Below are positions 1 through 6,248 of a stretch of DNA of 7,040 nt, piece by piece (within the stretch, counting starts at the first letter, position 1; each line of letters starts with the position of its first letter). The stretch is taken from positions 1-7,040 of the forward strand of contig LXTK01000062.1 in NCBI GenBank assembly GCA_001643475.1. The letters run 5' to 3'. A program made the translations under genes and the position numbers. This DNA comes from Proteobacteria bacterium SPGG2 (GTDB lineage Bacteria; Pseudomonadota; Gammaproteobacteria; Acidiferrobacterales; SPGG2). Below the pieces are notes generated by a model. The model saw nothing but the letters and a program-made list of their open reading frames with translations, made no database searches and was not told where the DNA came from.

Positions 1-31
1 CACCCATCGAAATAAATTCTGACCAGCTCAT
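1..31 (-). CDS. ccmD: CcmD, haem exporter small subunit (5' end only)
   Basis: Only the first ten codons lie in the window; the gene runs off the left edge. The ATG at 31-29 overlaps the ccmC stop as ATGA, which implies translational coupling. The visible peptide is MSWSEFISMG. It matches the usual CcmD N-terminus, a short Ser-Glu-Phe segment followed by Met-Gly just before the single membrane helix. CcmD is a small inner-membrane protein that stays with CcmABC and is needed to release haem-loaded CcmE. The call rests on position after ccmC plus this short peptide, so the remainder must be read in the neighbouring sequence. Confidence 0.8.
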   Translation of the reverse strand, partial: MSWSEFISMG

Positions 32-759
32 TGCGCTTTTGTTCCCACTACTTCTGCGACCCAGTGCGTATATTTTTCGCGCTCCAAAATCGCGTAACGC
101 ATACGCATTAAGACAACAGTAGCAAAATAAAGCTTGAAGCCAATGACCATTATCAGCAGCGGTACCAGCATACTGGGATGAATGGAGGGTGCGCCTAGCT
201 TGCTGACTGAGGCCGGCTGATGCAGGGTATTCCACCATTCGACGGAGAAATGGATGATAGGAATGTTTACGACGCCGACTAGGGCAAGGACAGCGGCGGC
301 TCGGGCTGCCCGGCGAGGTTCTTCAATGCTTGCCTCCAACGCCATAAAGCCAATGTAGAGAAACAAAAGGATGAGTTCTGAGGTTAGCCGCGCGTCCCAA
401 ACCCACCACGTGCCCCACATGGGTTTGCCCCATATTGAACCGGTAACCAGCGTAACAAGGGTAAACGATGCGCCGATCGGCGCGCAGGCGCTGGCCAGAA
501 CCTCAGCGAGCTTTGTCTTCCATGTGAGCGCTAGCGCGCCGGCTGCTGCCATAACGACATAGACAAACATGGACATCCAGGCACTAGGGACATGGATAAA
601 TATGATGCGATAGCTTTCACCCTGTTGATAGTCAGCCGGTGCGACGAATAGGCCCCAATACAAGCCAACGGCGAGCAACAGGGCGGCCAATGCCCCGAGC
701 CAAGGAATGAGGCGTCCGGCGAATGGATAGAAGTTCTTAGGAGAGGCGTACTTGTACAT
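28..759 (-). CDS. ccmC: CcmC, haem-handling membrane protein of cytochrome c maturation
   Basis: This 243-aa inner-membrane protein takes haem and delivers it to the chaperone CcmE on the periplasmic side. Six hydrophobic segments are visible, near residues 18-40, 53-78, 90-109, 125-143, 153-172 and 197-220. The Trp-rich WWD motif typical of haem-handling proteins lies at residues 110-127 (WGKPMWGTWWVWDARLTS). The two conserved axial-ligand histidines correspond to H56 (IIFIHVPSAW) and H180 (NTLHQP). Length is normal for the family. The ATG at 759 is 13 nt after the ccmB stop; I see no strong ribosome binding site, and translation may depend on coupling within the operon. The 3' end overlaps ccmD. 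Nothing appears truncated, and the gene should be functional. Confidence 0.97.
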   Translation of the reverse strand: MYKYASPKNFYPFAGRLIPWLGALAALLLAVGLYWGLFVAPADYQQGESYRIIFIHVPSAWMSMFVYVVMAAAGALALTWKTKLAEVLASACAPIGASFTLVTLVTGSIWGKPMWGTWWVWDARLTSELILLFLYIGFMALEASIEEPRRAARAAAVLALVGVVNIPIIHFSVEWWNTLHQPASVSKLGAPSIHPSMLVPLLIMVIGFKLYFATVVLMRMRYAILEREKYTHWVAEVVGTKAQ

Positions 760-772
760 CCGTGTTGCGCGC

Positions 773-1456
773 TTAGTCGAGTGAGATTCGCAAGGCGATA
801 GCGGTAACCCAAGGGGTAAAGATCACAGACAATACCAAGAGGGCTGTCAACAGCGACAGGTGTGCTTCCACATCCATGCCCAAGGCGTAGGTTGATACCG
901 CCCCAGCACCAAAAATGAGCACCGGAGTATACAACGGCAAAACGAGCAACGAAAGCAACACACCGCCACCGCGTAATCCCAGTGTCAGCGCCGCGCCAAC
1001 GCTTCCAATGAGGCTTAACACAGGTGTCCCCAGCAGGAGTGACGCAACAAGTATTCCCATATTTTCATACTGTAAGTTTAGTTGTAGCGCTAACAGGGGT
1101 GAAATCAACACCACTGGTAGTCCGGTGAGCAACCAGTGGGCCAATATTTTGGCGAAAACAAGCATCGTCAACGGGTGCGGTGTGAGGGTAAGCTGTTCGA
1201 GCGTGCCATCGGCGTAGTCGTTGGCAAACAGACGGCTCAGCGACAACATGGTTGCTAGCAGTGCGGCTACCCAGATTACTCCTGGGGCCATAGTGCTCAA
1301 CAGATTCGGTTCGGGCCCGACCCCGAGTGGGAACAGGCTAACGACGATGACAAAAAAGACAAGTGGTGTCAGAACATCCGTGCTTCGGCGTAAGGCCACC
1401 GTAACCTCCCGTACAAACACGCAGCGGACAGCGACGAATAGACTGGATGAAGTCAC
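773..1456 (-). CDS. ccmB: CcmB, membrane subunit of the CcmAB haem-maturation ABC transporter
   Basis: This 227-aa polytopic protein is the permease partner of the ATPase CcmA. CcmAB uses ATP to release holo-CcmE from the CcmC-CcmD complex. About six hydrophobic stretches are visible (roughly residues 29-45, 55-75, 99-125, 135-160, 167-190 and 200-222). Family-like segments include LTPLVFFVIVVSLFPLGVGP near residue 29, LFANDYADGTLEQL at 77-90 and the glycine-rich LGLRGGGVLLSLLVLPLYTP near 159. The start is a GTG at 1456-1454 whose GTGA overlaps the TGA stop of ccmA, the tight coupling expected for subunits made in fixed ratio. Length is normal for CcmB, and no damage is seen. Confidence 0.95.
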   Translation of the reverse strand: MTSSSLFVAVRCVFVREVTVALRRSTDVLTPLVFFVIVVSLFPLGVGPEPNLLSTMAPGVIWVAALLATMLSLSRLFANDYADGTLEQLTLTPHPLTMLVFAKILAHWLLTGLPVVLISPLLALQLNLQYENMGILVASLLLGTPVLSLIGSVGAALTLGLRGGGVLLSLLVLPLYTPVLIFGAGAVSTYALGMDVEAHLSLLTALLVLSVIFTPWVTAIALRISLD

Positions 1457-2070
1457 GAGTCGAGATTAATGTGTTGAGTGGCCTTGGCGCTACAGCCGAT
1501 TTTTTGGTGGGAAGTAATCACCACCATGCACCCACGCGCCAGGTAGTCGGTGAGCATGTCCTCCATTACCGCCACGGAATCGGCATCAAGCCCGGCGAAA
1601 GGTTCGTCAAGAATCCAAAGATTCTTTTCCGAAACTAGGAGTCTCGCCAGGGCCAGCCGCCGCTGCTGGCCCTGTGACAACACTTTGGTCGGAAGGTGAG
1701 CAAAGCGGGTCAATCCCATGCGTTCAAGCGCACCCTTCACCAAAGTATCGGTGCCATTGTCTAGGCGCGTCGCCACGCGTAGATTTTCTTCTGCTGTTAG
1801 ATCTCCTTGCACGCCATTAGCGTGGCCGACGTAAGCGAGTAAGGCCCGATAGTCGTCGCCGAGCGCGTGGATGTCAGTGCTGTTCCACCTGATTCGGCCT
1901 GCGTTGGGTCGCGATAAGCCGCAGAGGGTACGCAGAAGTGTTGTCTTGCCGCTACCGTTGCGACCAACGATGTGCAATAGCTCGCCGTCGCGCAGGTTAA
2001 AGGAGAGGTCGCTGACCAGCGGCCGGTCACCGCGAACACATTCTACCTTGGAGGTCTCGAGCAGGTTCAT
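1453..2070 (-). CDS. ccmA: CcmA, ATP-binding subunit of the CcmAB transporter
   Basis: This 205-aa cytoplasmic ABC ATPase carries all the hallmark motifs. Walker A is GRNGSGKTT (residues 36-44). The family-like YVGHANGVQGDLTAEENL segment is at 80-97. The ABC signature is LSQGQQRRLALARLL (131-145), Walker B is LWILDEP (151-157), with the D-loop AGLD after it, and the switch histidine is in ITSHQ (185-189). The YxGH-type Q-loop region and the short length separate CcmA from generic ABC ATPases. It is the first gene of the minus-strand ccm operon. The ATG at 2070 gives the expected N-terminus (MNLLETSKVECVRGDRPLVS), though the Shine-Dalgarno match is poor. Its 3' end overlaps ccmB by four bases. 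The leader contains a 14-bp palindrome that could bear on regulation. Confidence 0.96.
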   Translation of the reverse strand: MNLLETSKVECVRGDRPLVSDLSFNLRDGELLHIVGRNGSGKTTLLRTLCGLSRPNAGRIRWNSTDIHALGDDYRALLAYVGHANGVQGDLTAEENLRVATRLDNGTDTLVKGALERMGLTRFAHLPTKVLSQGQQRRLALARLLVSEKNLWILDEPFAGLDADSVAVMEDMLTDYLARGCMVVITSHQKIGCSAKATQHINLDS

Positions 2071-2208
2071 CGTGTCTGTGGCTCAGATATGGGGGTCCGG
2101 AGGGCTCATAGATGAAACTGTGATGTGCCAGTCACGCCCGCACTTAAGTGCGACTATACTAGCCATTAATCGATGTGTGGCATCGGTGTGGACAGTCCCT
2201 GCTTCAAA
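2071..2208. other. ccmA upstream intergenic region
   Basis: These 138 bp separate the ccmA start from the tRNA-3'-end repeat. No reading frame looks like a gene. The region should hold the ccm promoter on the minus strand, but I cannot pick a convincing -35/-10 pair. A TATACT/AGTATA-type AT-rich patch at 2155-2164 adjoins the palindrome at 2139-2152. If the neighbouring segment is an insertion, this DNA originally lay directly downstream of tRNA-Arg, and transcription from the tRNA could have reached ccm. Confidence 0.5.
2139..2152. promoter_or_regulatory. Perfect 14-bp palindrome, possible operator
   Basis: CGCACTTAAGTGCG is a perfect inverted repeat without a spacer, 69-82 bp upstream of the ccmA start. 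A TATACT hexamer begins three bases to its right (2155-2160). Symmetry and position suggest a dimeric regulator site for the ccm operon, but no regulator family is recognised from the half-site. Chance occurrence is possible. Confidence 0.3.
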
Positions 2209-2243
2209 TGGCGCCCAGGAGACGATTCGAACGTCCGACCTGC
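2209..2243 (-). repeat. Truncated copy of the tRNA-Arg 3' end (putative att site, ccm-proximal)
   Basis: This 35-bp block matches the 3' end of tRNA-Arg(CCT) at 6249-6283 in the same orientation, with one difference (A at 2217 versus C at 6257). Read on the minus strand it covers the last bases of the anticodon stem, the variable region, the whole T-arm, the 3' acceptor strand, the discriminator G and CCA. No matching 5' acceptor strand or D-arm follows to its right, so it is not a functional tRNA. Copies of a tRNA 3' end left at the far boundary are typical products of tyrosine-integrase insertion. The alternative is a remnant of another tRNA with a similar 3' end, since a GTCAC resembling an Asp anticodon loop lies just beyond (2248-2252, minus strand). 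Confidence 0.75.
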
Positions 2244-2444
2244 TCCCCGTGACAAGCGAATTACTACATAGATGACTTTGTACCCGCTAAGTTTAGTCCT
2301 TCTGGGTAATCTAGAAATAGTCCCAGATTGGAACCTAAGTTCTGCTCACATCACGTTGAACCTTGAAGAACTGGCTGATGAGAGTCTATGATTTATTGAA
2401 CTAGGTGTTTCTAGCACCGCGACTAGCGGCGAGTGGAGATCAGT
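2244..2444. other. Left end of the putative island, leader of the three-gene cassette
   Basis: I see no gene in these 201 bp. They hold a TCTGGG...CCCAGA inverted repeat (2301-2306 and 2322-2327, 15-nt loop), a promoter-like pair at 2363-2392, and the ribosome binding site of the first cassette gene. There is no sign of an integrase remnant. Confidence 0.5.
2363..2392 (+). promoter_or_regulatory. Candidate sigma70 promoter for the cassette
   Basis: TTGAAG at 2363-2368 (4 of 6 consensus positions) and TATGAT at 2387-2392 (5 of 6) are separated by 18 nt. Transcription would begin near 2399, giving a leader of about 45 nt before the ATG at 2445. It is the best -35/-10 pair I see upstream of the plus-strand genes. 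This is pattern matching only. Confidence 0.45.
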
Positions 2445-2726
2445 ATGGCAAAAGCAGACAATTCTCCAGGAATCGGGCCTGGACCTACTATGCGTGCCCG
2501 CGGGCTAATGGCCGTCGCAGGTCTGACCGTGTTGTATACGTCACCCGCGCATGCCTACCTCGACCCCGGCACCGGCAGCATCATCCTACAGGGACTGTTA
2601 GCGGGCATTGCCGCCGCTATGGCGGCGGCCGGACTATATTGGGCGCGCGTCAAAAACTTCTTTTCTTCCGTGTTTTCTTCCAAGAAGTTAGCAGATTCGA
2701 ACCCCGAGCAAGACCCCGAGAACTAG
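2445..2726 (+). CDS. Small exported or membrane protein with YLDPGTGS motif
   Basis: This 93-aa protein starts at the ATG at 2445, which follows GGAG (2435-2438) by six bases. An in-frame GTG at 2433 would place that site inside the gene and is rejected. The N-terminus has Arg residues followed by a hydrophobic run (residues 19-33) and SPAHA at 33-37, a plausible signal-peptidase site. The mature protein would begin with YLDPGTGSIILQ (38-49), a motif I recognise from small proteins of unknown function. It continues into a second hydrophobic helix (about 48-66, Ala/Gly-rich) and a basic, then acidic, polar tail. It ends 10 nt before the methyltransferase gene, so the two are probably co-transcribed. 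From memory, YLDPGTGS proteins occur beside methyltransferase and sulfatase-like genes; that association is unverified here. No enzymatic residues are evident, and an anchoring or assembly role is a guess. Confidence 0.85.
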   Translation: MAKADNSPGIGPGPTMRARGLMAVAGLTVLYTSPAHAYLDPGTGSIILQGLLAGIAAAMAAAGLYWARVKNFFSSVFSSKKLADSNPEQDPEN

Positions 2727-2736
2727 GAATCATCAT

Positions 2737-4131
2737 ATGGATCCCGCGCGCACCGATGCCGGTTCGTTTCGGGACCGCAGCGGAAGGGTCTACGTGGTCG
2801 ATGGCTGTGTGTTTCGCACCGTTATGCCCAGTGCGGTGGAAGACTTCGAATTTGTCAGATCCACGGGTTTTCTAGAGCGCCTCATTGACGACAGTCGCGT
2901 CGTCGCCGAAAAAAAAGTAGATCCCCGTGTGCTCGGACAATGCGCCCAGGGTGCCCATTATGTACTGGAGCATCCGATGTTGCCATTTGTTTCCTACCCG
3001 TACGAATGGCCCTTCGCCGCTCTTAAAGCCGCGGCCTTACTACAGTTAGACATCCATCTCGAAGCCTTAGACCACGGAGTAACTCTCTCCGATGCGACCG
3101 CGTACAACATACAATTCCGCGGAGTTGACCCTGTGTTCATCGACAACCTGTCCTTTCGACGCTATCGAGAAGGCGAGTTTTGGATTGGACATCGCCAATT
3201 CTGTGAGCAGTTCGTCAACCCGTTGCTGCTTAGAGCATTGCTTGGGATCCCACACAATTCTTGGTATCGCGGCACGCTAGAGGGAATAACCGCGCAAGAT
3301 CTCAGTCGAATCCTGCCCTGGACCCGCAAGTTCTCGTGGAATGTGTTGACGCATGTGGTCCTACAGGCCCGCTTTCAGAAGAAGTCTACCGGCAGAGACG
3401 ATGCGGAACGACGGGTCAAAGAAAAAAAGCTGCCACTGATTGCTTTTCAACAGATGCTGCGCGGGTTACGTAAATGGATTGCAAAACTCGAGCCGGTAGA
3501 TACAGGAAAAACTGTGTGGGCGGATTACGCACGAGACAACAGCTACGCGTCCGACGAAGCGCAGGCAAAAAGGCAGTTCGTTTCAGAGTTCGCAGCCGCG
3601 ACAAAGCCTAAGATGTTGTGGGACATCGGTTGCAATACGGGGGACTACTCTAAGGCCGCTCTGGAAACTGGGGCTGAGTATGTGGTGGGGTTCGATTTCG
3701 ATCAAGGGGCTTTGGATACTGCATTTGCTCGCGCCAAGACTGAGCGCTTAAACTTTCTGCCATTGTTTCTCGACGCCGCTAACCCGCCCCCTAGCCAGGG
3801 TTGGGGGCAAGCCGAACGCATGGGTCTTATGCAACGTGCTGACGCCGATGGTGTGTTGGCACTCGCGGTTGTTCATCATCTTGCGATCAGCAAAAATATC
3901 CCATTAGGTGACGTGGTAGATTGGCTAGTGAGTATGGCGCCCACCGGAATCATCGAATTCGTACAAAAGTCCGACCCCATGGTGCAGACGCTATTACGAT
4001 TGCGGGAGGATATATTTGATGACTACAACGAACAGTCGTTTGTCAGTGCCCTGGAAGCGAGAGCGGCCATTGTGAAGTCCGTTACCGTGTCTGCAGCCGA
4101 GCGCCGGTTATATTGGTTCAGACGGCGTTGA
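2737..4131 (+). CDS. Two-domain protein: kinase-like N-terminal region plus SAM-dependent methyltransferase
   Basis: This is a 464-aa, probably cytoplasmic protein. The ATG at 2737 has an AGGA site (2725-2728) that overlaps the previous gene's stop. The C-terminal part is a class I methyltransferase: motif I is LWDIGCNTGDYS (294-305), an acidic loop after the next strand is GFDFDQGALD (318-327), and later strands are GVLALAVVHHLA (372-383) and TGIIEFVQKSDPM (403-415). The N-terminal part (about 1-250) contains LSDATAYN (117-124) followed by PVFIDNLSF (132-140). This spacing resembles a kinase-type catalytic loop (D119, N124) and metal-binding Asp (D136, in IDN instead of DFG), though no clear ATP lysine or P-loop is seen. 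The arrangement resembles proteins labelled NoeA-like nodulation methyltransferases, a recollection I could not test. The methyl acceptor is unknown. The neighbours suggest envelope glycan or lipid modification. Confidence 0.88.
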   Translation: MDPARTDAGSFRDRSGRVYVVDGCVFRTVMPSAVEDFEFVRSTGFLERLIDDSRVVAEKKVDPRVLGQCAQGAHYVLEHPMLPFVSYPYEWPFAALKAAALLQLDIHLEALDHGVTLSDATAYNIQFRGVDPVFIDNLSFRRYREGEFWIGHRQFCEQFVNPLLLRALLGIPHNSWYRGTLEGITAQDLSRILPWTRKFSWNVLTHVVLQARFQKKSTGRDDAERRVKEKKLPLIAFQQMLRGLRKWIAKLEPVDTGKTVWADYARDNSYASDEAQAKRQFVSEFAAATKPKMLWDIGCNTGDYSKAALETGAEYVVGFDFDQGALDTAFARAKTERLNFLPLFLDAANPPPSQGWGQAERMGLMQRADADGVLALAVVHHLAISKNIPLGDVVDWLVSMAPTGIIEFVQKSDPMVQTLLRLREDIFDDYNEQSFVSALEARAAIVKSVTVSAAERRLYWFRRR

Positions 4132-4214
4132 TGACAGCACGTCCACTCAACTTCATGGAGTCATCGTCGGGCTGGTTGCTTCGCAAGGTCACGCAGACCC
4201 GCTCCCCAGCTTAA
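4131..4214 (+). CDS. Possible 27-aa coupled small ORF
   Basis: A TGATG junction joins the methyltransferase stop (4129-4131) to an ATG at 4131. It opens a 27-codon frame, starting MTARPLNFMESSSGWLLRKV and ending at TAA 4212-4214. Such overlaps often mark translational coupling, but I recognise no family and the peptide has no clear membrane helix. It may be the stump of a deleted gene or a chance frame. Confidence 0.2.
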   Translation: MTARPLNFMESSSGWLLRKVTQTRSPA

Positions 4215-4418
4215 ACTAGAGACTAGTCTGGGACCAATAAAAGTACAAATTTACGGTCGGCACGCCACTTCAACGCTTAAAACGTCCAGCGAGAGCTACA
4301 AAGTGGCGAGAGAGGAAGATGGCGGTGGCGACGAGCATATTGTGTATTGGGGTTTTTCGGATCATAAGCTATATCTCTTAAGTAGTGGGGAGATTCTGCA
4401 CAAACCGAGGTATTGTCA
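4132..4418. other. 287-nt spacer between methyltransferase and sulfatase-fold gene
   Basis: Apart from the short coupled frame at its start, I see no gene. The spacer is unusual because the first two cassette genes are only 10 nt apart. It contains an imperfect hairpin: CCCAG (4205-4209) and ACTAG (4215-4219) pair with CTAGT (4223-4227) and CTGGG (4228-4232), with a five-base bulge. No T-run follows, so it is not a standard intrinsic terminator. An independent promoter for the downstream gene is plausible (for example near 4340-4375), but no strong pair is visible. Confidence 0.4.
4205..4232 (+). other. Imperfect inverted repeat in the cassette spacer
   Basis: Two nested 5-bp stems, ACTAG-AGA-CTAGT and outer CCCAG/CTGGG, are separated by a five-base bulge on the left side. 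It lies 74 nt after the methyltransferase stop. The following AATAAAAG is A-rich rather than T-rich, so rho-independent termination on the plus strand is unlikely. It could be a processing, attenuation or recombination-scar structure. Confidence 0.25.
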
Positions 4419-6173
4419 ATGAGCCGTGGTCGCGAATTGCAAACAGTCAAGGCAATGGGCTTAGGCGCGATATTGGCATTCAATGTCTTTCTGTTTGTTC
4501 CTTTCACCCTGTATGTCGGCAACCTTGATGAATTCATCGCCTCGTTCTCAACAATCCTAACTTTCTATATTCGTCCCGCCATATTTTTCATTGCCGCGCT
4601 CTCATTGATCGGAGCGTTTCTGACCAAGTCGGTTTTCCACCGCTACCTGATCCTGCTCGCTGCAATCAGTCTGCTGTTTTGGATCCAGGGCAACATGCTG
4701 GTGTGGGACTACGGATTAATGAATGGCCGGGGTATCGATTGGGCACGGGACTCGTGGCGCGGGTGGGTAGATCTGGGAATCTGGTTTGGCGTGATCCTAA
4801 TCGCCATTGTTTTTCACCGCCGTATCGGGAGGCCGATAGTCTATTTGGCGGTTGCAACTTTTTCTCTGCAGCTAATCGTCGCTCTAGTTGTGGGTATTCA
4901 GAATCGTCCCGTATTGGCGGAAAAGGCCGACAAAAAGTTCTCTACCGATGCGCTAGTGGAAATGCAGCGGTTCTCCTCTCGCAAAAACGTGCTGCACATT
5001 GTACTCGACGGATTTCAATCGGACATATTCGAGGAAATCGTCAGCGATCGTGAGGATGGGGCGCGCTTTAGATCTGCGTTGAAAGGTTTCGTCTTTTTCA
5101 GAGAAAACCTAGGCGTTTTTTCCTATACACATATGACAATTCCCGCTCTGTTAAGCGGTAAGATTTACCGGAATCATATGCCTACGGATAGATTTATCGA
5201 CAAGACCATCGGTGGTAAGACCATCTTGAATGCTGCGCACAATGCTGGTTACGAGATAGATCTTGCTGGCGCAGCGCTCTTGGTCGGTATGTACGCTAAA
5301 GGCAGTTACACCAACGCTTACAACATACCGGTAAATTCTCATGTGACCAAGCCCGAGTACGAGCGCGATGATTCCGCTAAGCTTCTCGATCTCGCATTGT
5401 TTCGGCTTGTCCCTCATTTCTTGAAAAGACACGTATACGGTGATCAACTTTGGCTGGTCCAATCTCTTCTTAGCGATTCAAAATATATGCAGCTGCAGTT
5501 TTTCTCGCACAACGCCTTCCTACGTCAGATGAAAGACAACATGTCGGCAAACAGATCGACTCCGGTTTACAAGCTGTTCCACTTGATGTTGAGCCACGAA
5601 CCTATGGTGGCGAATGAGAACTGCGAATATGCGGGGCGAGTGCTCCCGACAGTGCGAGCGACGGTCGAAATCCAGGCTAAATGCAGTCTAATCGAAGTAA
5701 TCGGCTTGCTGGAAAGGATGAAAGAGCTCGGTATTTACGATGATGCTATGATCATTCTCCAGGCCGATCACGGTGCCTGGGTACAGCCCGCAGGACTAGT
5801 AGGGGACGGAAAGCCCATCGTGATGACCATCAGGCATGTGGCGCAGGCGCTGCCGCTGATGGCGATCAAGCGGCCGGGCGCCGATGGCTCACTGCAGATG
5901 TCCCTGGCACCCAGCTCAATTATCGACACGCCGGCAACTGTCGCTTCGGTCTTAGGCTTGAACGAGGAATTCGATGGCGTTTCAGTTTTTGATTTGCGGC
6001 CTGACGAAGCTAGGGAAAGAAGGACTTACACCTACGAGTACAGTCGCAATGAATGGACAAGAGAGTACTTGACTCCCATCCAGGAGTTCATTGTTAGTGG
6101 TAGCGTCTTCGACACTGCGACTTGGCGATACGGCGATCAGTTCCTCCCTAATGGGATTGTGAAGAAAAGATAG
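4419..6173 (+). CDS. Membrane-anchored sulfatase/alkaline-phosphatase-fold protein (LtaS/EptA-like architecture)
   Basis: This is a 584-aa protein. The ATG at 4419 has GAGG (4407-4410) at eight bases; a TTG at 4413 is too close to that site. Five hydrophobic helices fill the first third (about 12-33, 44-68, 75-96, 116-133, 139-161), followed by a soluble domain expected in the periplasm. The fold's metal and nucleophile motifs are in order: NVLHIVLDG with D197, YTHMTIPALLSG (236-247) with Thr237 or Thr240 as nucleophile candidate, LSHEP with H393, and ILQADHG with D450-H451. Enzymes with this layout move phosphoglycerol or phosphoethanolamine onto lipids or glycans, or hydrolyse sulfate or phosphate esters. 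A Cys-x-Pro-x-Arg formylglycine site is absent, which argues against a classical arylsulfatase. It is the last cassette gene, co-directional with the methyltransferase. The substrate is unknown. Confidence 0.9.
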   Translation: MSRGRELQTVKAMGLGAILAFNVFLFVPFTLYVGNLDEFIASFSTILTFYIRPAIFFIAALSLIGAFLTKSVFHRYLILLAAISLLFWIQGNMLVWDYGLMNGRGIDWARDSWRGWVDLGIWFGVILIAIVFHRRIGRPIVYLAVATFSLQLIVALVVGIQNRPVLAEKADKKFSTDALVEMQRFSSRKNVLHIVLDGFQSDIFEEIVSDREDGARFRSALKGFVFFRENLGVFSYTHMTIPALLSGKIYRNHMPTDRFIDKTIGGKTILNAAHNAGYEIDLAGAALLVGMYAKGSYTNAYNIPVNSHVTKPEYERDDSAKLLDLALFRLVPHFLKRHVYGDQLWLVQSLLSDSKYMQLQFFSHNAFLRQMKDNMSANRSTPVYKLFHLMLSHEPMVANENCEYAGRVLPTVRATVEIQAKCSLIEVIGLLERMKELGIYDDAMIILQADHGAWVQPAGLVGDGKPIVMTIRHVAQALPLMAIKRPGADGSLQMSLAPSSIIDTPATVASVLGLNEEFDGVSVFDLRPDEARERRTYTYEYSRNEWTREYLTPIQEFIVSGSVFDTATWRYGDQFLPNGIVKKR

Positions 6174-6248
6174 GCGGCTGCGCTTGGGGCCCTTGGCTCT
6201 GGTAGGGCGAGCTGGATTACGGACTATACAAAACTTGCGCAACGTTAT

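Noticed and set aside
1871..2275. Plus-strand open frame of 134 codons ending in ETIRTSDLL
   Set aside because: It runs antisense to ccmA, and its tail is the antisense of the tRNA-like repeat; it has no independent support.
2433..2444. GTG start for the small YLDPGTGS protein
   Set aside because: The GGAG ribosome binding site at 2435-2438 would lie inside the gene; the ATG at 2445 is well spaced from it.
2405..2875. Plus-strand 156-codon frame overlapping the small YLDPGTGS gene
   Set aside because: It overlaps the better-supported 93-aa gene and the methyltransferase start in another frame, is Arg-rich and Pro-rich in a shadow-like way, and has no domain.
4413..4418. TTG start for the sulfatase-fold protein
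   Set aside because: It is only two bases from GAGG, while the ATG at 4419 is at an ideal eight bases.
2244..6248. Integrase, transposase or CRISPR array inside the putative island
   Set aside because: All long frames are explained by the three cassette genes or their shadows, and no regularly spaced repeats are visible.
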